Shown here piece by piece: positions 6,624-9,004 of a DNA stretch of 9,004 bases. Position 1 is the stretch's first letter, and each line of letters starts with the position of its first letter. The position numbers were made by a program, and so were the translations under genes. The DNA comes from Ruminiclostridium sp. (GTDB lineage Bacteria; Bacillota; Clostridia; DSM-8532): the NCBI GenBank assembly GCA_003535195.1, contig DOHN01000144.1, positions 1,089-10,092 of the forward strand, written 5' to 3'. A model generated the notes under the pieces. The model did not search any database. It worked only from the letters and a program-made list of their open reading frames with translations, and was not told where the DNA came from.

Positions 6624-6652
6624 TTGCGTTTCCTGCACTTCTATACTATAAT
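6624..6652 (+). promoter_or_regulatory. Sigma-A promoter upstream of the deacetylase leader
   Basis: TTGCGT (6624-6629) and a perfect TATAAT (6647-6652) are separated by exactly 17 bases. This is the best sigma-A match in the window. Transcription would begin near 6659, giving the deacetylase gene a leader of roughly 300 bases that includes several hairpins. Confidence 0.6.
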
Positions 6653-6657
6653 TAAAC

Positions 6658-6691
6658 ATGGCAAGAGGATTGGATTTCCCTTGTCATTTTT
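6658..6691 (+). terminator. Terminator-like hairpin overlapping the predicted transcription start
   Basis: ATGGCAAG (6658-6665) pairs with CTTGTCAT (6680-6687) with one G-U, and after a bulged A, GG (6667-6668) pairs with CC (6678-6679) around a 9-base loop. T residues run from 6687 to 6691. It most simply ends transcription from the TIGR04086-like gene. Because the promoter at 6624-6652 lies just before it, a transcript starting there could not form the whole stem if it begins after 6658. Confidence 0.45.
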
Positions 6692-6740
6692 GTTGCCTTA
6701 CCTATTTAATATGTATCCTATCAGGAATATCAGGGTTTTT

Positions 6741-6819
6741 ATTGTGAATACAACAAGGTTCCCGGGCCCCATCAGCAATCTTCGATTGCGTTGATGGGTG
6801 GGGTTATTCTTTTGTATCA
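6741..6819 (+). repeat. Structured intergenic repeat element, copy 1
   Basis: Three blocks here match a second element at 8149-8224 in the same orientation: 6741-6764 (21 of 24 bases identical), 6777-6795 (17 of 18 with one gap) and 6798-6814 (15 of 17). Copy 1 folds well: CCCATCA-GCAATC (6768-6780) pairs with GATTGC (6784-6789) and, after a two-base bulge, TGATGGG (6792-6798), giving 13 pairs around a TTC loop. An outer stem joins ATACAA (6748-6753) to TTGTAT (6812-6817). It lies in the 5' leader of the deacetylase gene. It matches no riboswitch or RNA family that I can recall. It may be a regulatory RNA, a dispersed intergenic repeat or a remnant of a small mobile element. Confidence 0.6.
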
Positions 6820-6823
6820 TAGC

Positions 6824-6855
6824 AAGAATCTTCAGGCGAAGAGCAGAAGGTTCTT
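6824..6855 (+). other. Hairpin in the deacetylase leader
   Basis: AAGAATCTTC (6824-6833) pairs with GAAGGTTCTT (6846-6855) over 10 pairs, one of them G-U, around a 12-base purine-rich loop. It directly follows the repeat element. No T run follows (CTTTAAATT), so it is not a terminator; an mRNA-stability or regulatory stem is possible. Confidence 0.35.
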
Positions 6856-6890
6856 CTTTAAATTGGATTATTAAATCGAGGAGTGTCTCT

Positions 6891-6953
6891 TTGACAGGAG
6901 CATACAAAGAAGAAAAGGACAGACTACTAATAAGAGCGAAGCACGAAAGGTGA
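6891..6953 (+). CDS. Possible 20-aa TTG leader ORF coupled to the deacetylase gene
   Basis: TTG at 6891 follows GAGGAG (6878-6883) with an ideal 7-base gap. The frame encodes a highly charged 20-residue peptide (MTGAYKEEKDRLLIRA, then KHER) and stops with TGA at 6951-6953. That stop lies within the ribosome site of the deacetylase gene (AAAGGTG, 6946-6952), so translation of the two would be coupled. Support comes from the ribosome site and its placement; against it are the TTG start and short length. The frame is open further upstream to about 6795 without a credible start, so a longer decayed gene is an alternative. Confidence 0.33.
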   Translation: MTGAYKEEKDRLLIRAKHER

Positions 6954-6961
6954 AGAAATCT

Positions 6962-8137
6962 ATGAAGAGAAGAAAGAATAAGAGTTTATTAGCTGTATTT
7001 GTGATCAGCATTTTAATAATTGCTGCCGTTGTTGTAGCATTACACAGGAAGAACGAAAAAAACAACCCTGTTCCCACAGATTCTTATACACCGATACCAA
7101 CAGGGACCGAGCCTGCCCAAAGCTCTGCCGCACCTTCAACGGCGGCTCCCGAAGAACCAAAGCCAACAGACTCCCTTGAGATCAGGACCGACTATGAGGA
7201 TTTTTTGCCCAATGAAGCAGGTGAAATACCTATTATAATGTTCCACCGTTTTATTGAAGCTTATGAGCCGAATACGGATAAAGAATATACCACTACTTTT
7301 GAAGAATTCAGGGCCCTATTGCAGACCCTTTATGACCAGGGATTCAGGCTTATCAGCATGCAGGATTTTATTGACTGCAATATTTCTGTGCCCGCCGGTA
7401 CCATGCCCATGGTCTTTACCTTTGATGACGGAAGCTCAGGACAGTTTAATCTGATAGAAGAGGACGGGCAATACAAGGCCAATCCCAAATCAGCCGTGGG
7501 GGTTATGATGGAGTTTCATGAAAAACATCCTGACTTTGGGTTAAAGGGAATTTTTTATATTAATATGGATATTGGAGATAATACCTTTAAGGGGCAGGGT
7601 GCGCTGAAGGAACGGTTTGAGTTCCTTGAAAATCTGGGTTTTGAATTAGGCAGCCACACCTGGGGCCATGTTGACTATTCAGAGATCCACAGCAAAGATA
7701 AGGTCTTAGAAAGCTTAGGCAAGAACCAGGAAAAAGCGGAAGAGATTCTTCCGGGACTTCGCTTTTATTCCCTTGCTCTGCCCTACGGGAGCCGCCCCTC
7801 CGACGAGAGCCTGCGACCCATTCTCCAAAAGGGCAACTATAACGGTATGGAATACTATCATGAAAGTATTATGGCCGTTGGCGCCGCTCCTTCTGCTCCC
7901 TCCATCAGCATGAACTATGACAGCCTTTATGTGAGAAGAATTCGGGCCCAGGGAAGAGTAGCTGTTGATGCGGATCTTACATGGTGGCTGCCAAAAATGA
8001 CCGCAGAGAGAATGTTTATCAGCGACGGAGATCCTCAGACCATTGTTGTCCCATTGGACAAAGCTGAAAATATTGATGAACAGAAACTCAACGGGAAAAA
8101 ATTTATTTCTTACGATAACAAGTCCGCAAAAGAGTAG
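6962..8137 (+). CDS. Membrane-anchored polysaccharide deacetylase-like (CE4/NodB fold) protein
   Basis: This 391-residue extracytoplasmic protein has a basic N-terminus (MKRRKNKS), one hydrophobic anchor at about 9-27, a Pro/Thr/Ser/Ala-rich wall-spanning linker at about 34-70, then a deacetylase domain. CE4 enzymes remove N-acetyl groups from peptidoglycan or other GlcNAc polymers. Motif 1 is TFDDG (153-157, catalytic and metal Asp D155/D156) and motif 2 is HTWGH (metal His 232 and 236). Motif 3 is reduced to LPYGSRP, without the usual Arg before the PPYG core. About 75 residues separate motifs 1 and 2, more than in compact CE4 enzymes. I chose ATG 6962 because AAAGGTG (6946-6952) serves it; the GTG at 6950 sits inside that site and has none of its own. 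The fold is confident. Substrate and activity are uncertain. Confidence 0.92.
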   Translation: MKRRKNKSLLAVFVISILIIAAVVVALHRKNEKNNPVPTDSYTPIPTGTEPAQSSAAPSTAAPEEPKPTDSLEIRTDYEDFLPNEAGEIPIIMFHRFIEAYEPNTDKEYTTTFEEFRALLQTLYDQGFRLISMQDFIDCNISVPAGTMPMVFTFDDGSSGQFNLIEEDGQYKANPKSAVGVMMEFHEKHPDFGLKGIFYINMDIGDNTFKGQGALKERFEFLENLGFELGSHTWGHVDYSEIHSKDKVLESLGKNQEKAEEILPGLRFYSLALPYGSRPSDESLRPILQKGNYNGMEYYHESIMAVGAAPSAPSISMNYDSLYVRRIRAQGRVAVDADLTWWLPKMTAERMFISDGDPQTIVVPLDKAENIDEQKLNGKKFISYDNKSAKE

Positions 8138-8148
8138 GCATGGCTATT

Positions 8149-8224
8149 ATTGTAAATAAAACAAAGTTCCCGTTCGAAATCTTTGATTGCTTGATTTAGC
8201 GTCATGAGTGGAGTTCTTCTTTTG
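8149..8224 (+). repeat. Structured intergenic repeat element, copy 2
   Basis: This is the diverged second copy of the element at 6741-6819, starting 11 bases after the deacetylase stop. Matching blocks are 8149-8172, 8178-8195 and 8208-8224. The block order and orientation are the same but the spacers differ: 5 and 12 bases here, against 12 and 2 in copy 1. The GC-rich half-stem of copy 1 is lost; only the inner AATC/GATT pairing remains clear. It ends 6 bases before the next promoter. Confidence 0.6.
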
Positions 8225-8230
8225 GAAACA

Positions 8231-8259
8231 TTGATTTAACTTGCGAAATGATGTAAAAT
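8231..8259 (+). promoter_or_regulatory. Candidate sigma-A promoter after the deacetylase gene
   Basis: TTGATT (8231-8236) and TAAAAT (8254-8259) are separated by 17 bases. The predicted start is near 8266. A strong terminator follows within about 40 bases, so the product would be a short RNA or an attenuated leader for the 104-aa gene. Confidence 0.48.
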
Positions 8260-8265
8260 AATAAT

Positions 8266-8348
8266 AATGATTCCAGTTGGAATAATCTGCTGACCAAGCC
8301 GATCCCAATCCGGCAAAAATATTTGCTGGATTGAGATTTAATTTTTTT
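8266..8348 (+). ncRNA. Candidate short two-hairpin RNA or attenuated leader
   Basis: Between the promoter at 8231-8259 and the terminator tail at 8342-8348 lies an interval of about 80 bases. It has a 5' hairpin, ATTCC-AGTT-GGAAT (8270-8283), an unpaired linker, and the terminator stem. Promoter, hairpin, linker and terminator form the layout of a small RNA or attenuator. No ORF with a ribosome site fits inside. It is a prediction from layout only. Confidence 0.33.
8301..8348 (+). terminator. Strong intrinsic terminator before the 104-aa gene
   Basis: AATCCGGCAAA (8307-8317) pairs with TTTGCTGGATT (8322-8332) over 11 pairs, one G-U, with an AATA loop. The stem extends with C8306-G8333 and, past one mismatch, three more pairs. 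Seven T residues follow at 8342-8348. Confidence 0.87.
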
Positions 8349-8413
8349 CTTCAACAAATTACATGACCCTATACTTCACAAATTTTTTCATAACAGAAAG
8401 GAGGCCATTATTA

Positions 8414-8728
8414 ATGTCGGTATCAAAAAATACAGAAAAGCGTGCAGATGATATGCAAGTAAAGAAAAAAGCTGTCAAGCTGGTGATTGCTCATTTAAAG
8501 AAGAAGGTCTCAAAGGAATATATGGGCATCGAGTATCTTATTGATTGGCTTGCTGAAATGGACGCACTCCTTGAAAAGGAAGAATTTGACGTTCGGGAGT
8601 ACTACAGTATGAGAAAACAATTGAATAGTGTTGTCGAGAGCACGCTGGACGAAGAGATGCGGGGTAAGATCCGAAATTCCTGGCATAGCTTCGGTAAAGC
8701 ATTGGATAAGAAAGCAAAACCTTATTAA
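8414..8728 (+). CDS. Unrecognised 104-aa basic helical protein
   Basis: I do not recognise this family. The ATG at 8414 is preceded by AAAGGAGG (8397-8404) with a 9-base gap; the in-frame ATG at 8363 has no ribosome site and would add a hydrophobic 17-residue stretch, so I rejected it. The protein is soluble, rich in Lys and Glu, and apparently mostly helical: a basic first half (VKKKAVKLVIAHLKKKVSKEY), a middle with GIEYLIDWLAEMDALLEKEEF, then YYSMRKQLNSVVESTLDEEM and a basic tail. There is no signal peptide, membrane segment or cysteine. A nucleic-acid-binding or small regulatory role is conceivable but not shown. It stands alone between two terminators; TATACT at 8370-8375 could be its own -10 element, giving a start near 8382. 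Confidence 0.85.
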   Translation: MSVSKNTEKRADDMQVKKKAVKLVIAHLKKKVSKEYMGIEYLIDWLAEMDALLEKEEFDVREYYSMRKQLNSVVESTLDEEMRGKIRNSWHSFGKALDKKAKPY

Positions 8729-8763
8729 AAGCCTCGATATTAAAATCGGGGCTTTTGTTTTTT
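8727..8763 (+). terminator. Intrinsic terminator of the 104-aa gene
   Basis: AAAAGCCTCGAT (8727-8738) pairs with ATCGGGGCTTTT (8745-8756) over 12 pairs with one G-U and a 6-base loop. T runs follow, interrupted by one G. The left arm begins within the TAA stop codon. Confidence 0.92.
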
Positions 8764-8849
8764 AAGAATATGATCAAGGTTCCTAAGTATGAATACAAAA
8801 GAATCTTGCATTTTCCGCAGCATTGCAGTTAATAAGAAGGGAAATATTT

Positions 8850-9004
8850 ATGATAAGAAAATTGAATATAGAAGACAAGGACCGGTATATAGCCATGTCA
8901 AAGGAGTTTTACAGTTCAGATGCAGTTTTACATACCATTCCTGAAGAAAATATTTATAAAACCTTTGGCTTGCTTACGACCGGAAGCCCCTATGCGGAAG
9001 GCTA
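8850..9004 (+). CDS. GNAT-family N-acetyltransferase, N-terminal fragment
   Basis: Only 51 complete codons are visible before the window ends. The protein begins MIRKLNIEDKDRYIAMSKEF and continues with YSSDAVLHTIPEEN. The opening 'I-R-K/x-hydrophobic-x-x-E-D' strand, the following helix with a conserved EFY, and the SDAVLH pattern are typical of acyl-CoA-dependent GNAT acetyltransferases common in Clostridia. The acetyl-CoA-binding motif A (Q/RxxGxG/A) would lie beyond the edge and cannot be checked. The substrate is unknown. The start is supported by AGAAGGGA (8835-8842) 7 bases upstream. A strong terminator before it (8727-8763) shows that it is a new transcription unit. Confidence 0.85.
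   Translation, partial: MIRKLNIEDKDRYIAMSKEFYSSDAVLHTIPEENIYKTFGLLTTGSPYAEG

Noticed and set aside
6891..6896. Perfect TTGACA as a -35 element
   Set aside because: No -10 hexamer lies 16-18 bases downstream; the bases are better explained as the TTG start of the leader ORF.
6698..6907. 69-codon minus-strand ORF over the repeat element
   Set aside because: The sequence before its ATG is pyrimidine-rich with no ribosome site, and the frame is explained by the repeat and leader region.
6950..6961. GTG at 6950 as deacetylase start
   Set aside because: It is part of the AAAGGTG ribosome site for ATG 6962.
8363..8413. ATG at 8363 as start of the 104-aa protein
   Set aside because: No ribosome site, whereas ATG 8414 has AAAGGAGG at good spacing.
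8538..8798. 86-codon minus-strand ORF over the 104-aa gene
   Set aside because: Antisense shadow crossing a terminator, with no ribosome site.
8806..8834. TTGCAT-17-TTAATA promoter for the GNAT gene
   Set aside because: Its start site would fall at about 8841, inside or after the ribosome site at 8835-8842, so it could not make a normal leader.
1..9004. tRNA, rRNA, CRISPR array, transposase, integrase or phage genes
   Set aside because: None seen on either strand.

Overview
The window looks like ordinary chromosome of a low-to-moderate GC Gram-positive anaerobe of the class Clostridia, probably Lachnospiraceae-like. The reasons are strong AGGAGG-type ribosome sites, use of GTG and TTG starts, AT-rich intergenic regions with sigma-A-like promoters, and the gene content: a Clostridia-type dnaE close to pfkA, a TIGR04086-type membrane protein, and tiny cysteine-rich hydrophobic peptides. 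The assignment rests on protein style and gene order, not on a marker gene.

Layout. Bases 1-3108 are the 3' six-sevenths of dnaE, the DNA polymerase III alpha subunit; its start lies upstream of the window. The 316-base gap 3109-3424 holds two promoter candidates and one possible 25-codon TTG-started leader ORF. Next comes a same-strand cluster: a DUF2007-like 64-aa protein (3425-3619), an attenuator-like hairpin, pfkA (3690-4661), a 4HBT-type acyl-CoA thioesterase whose GTG start is coupled to the pfkA stop (4675-5115), and a CDP-alcohol phosphatidyltransferase (pgsA-like) that overlaps it by ATGA (5112-5663). The cluster couples a glycolytic control enzyme to thioester and phospholipid functions.

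A two-way terminator (5689-5714) separates this cluster from two tiny, previously unlisted, tandem minus-strand genes (5718-5813 and 5856-5972). They encode paralogous 31- and 38-residue peptides, each with one hydrophobic segment, Asp-Asn-Cys before it and Cys-Cys-Asp at the C-terminus. Divergent from them is a four-helix TIGR04086/DUF3792-like membrane protein (6107-6598).

The 363-base gap 6599-6961 is dense: a good promoter, a terminator-like hairpin almost at its predicted start site, a structured repeat element, a further hairpin, and a possible 20-codon TTG leader ORF ending at the ribosome site of the next gene. That gene (6962-8137) is a membrane-anchored polysaccharide deacetylase-like protein. 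A second diverged copy of the repeat element lies directly after it (8148-8224), then a promoter and a strong terminator about 40 bases apart (possible small RNA or leader), then an unrecognised 104-aa basic helical protein (8414-8728) with its own strong terminator. The window ends inside the first 51 codons of a GNAT-type acetyltransferase.

The most novel items are the pair of tiny cysteine-rich genes and the repeated structured element flanking the deacetylase gene. No tRNA, rRNA, CRISPR array, transposase or phage gene is visible.
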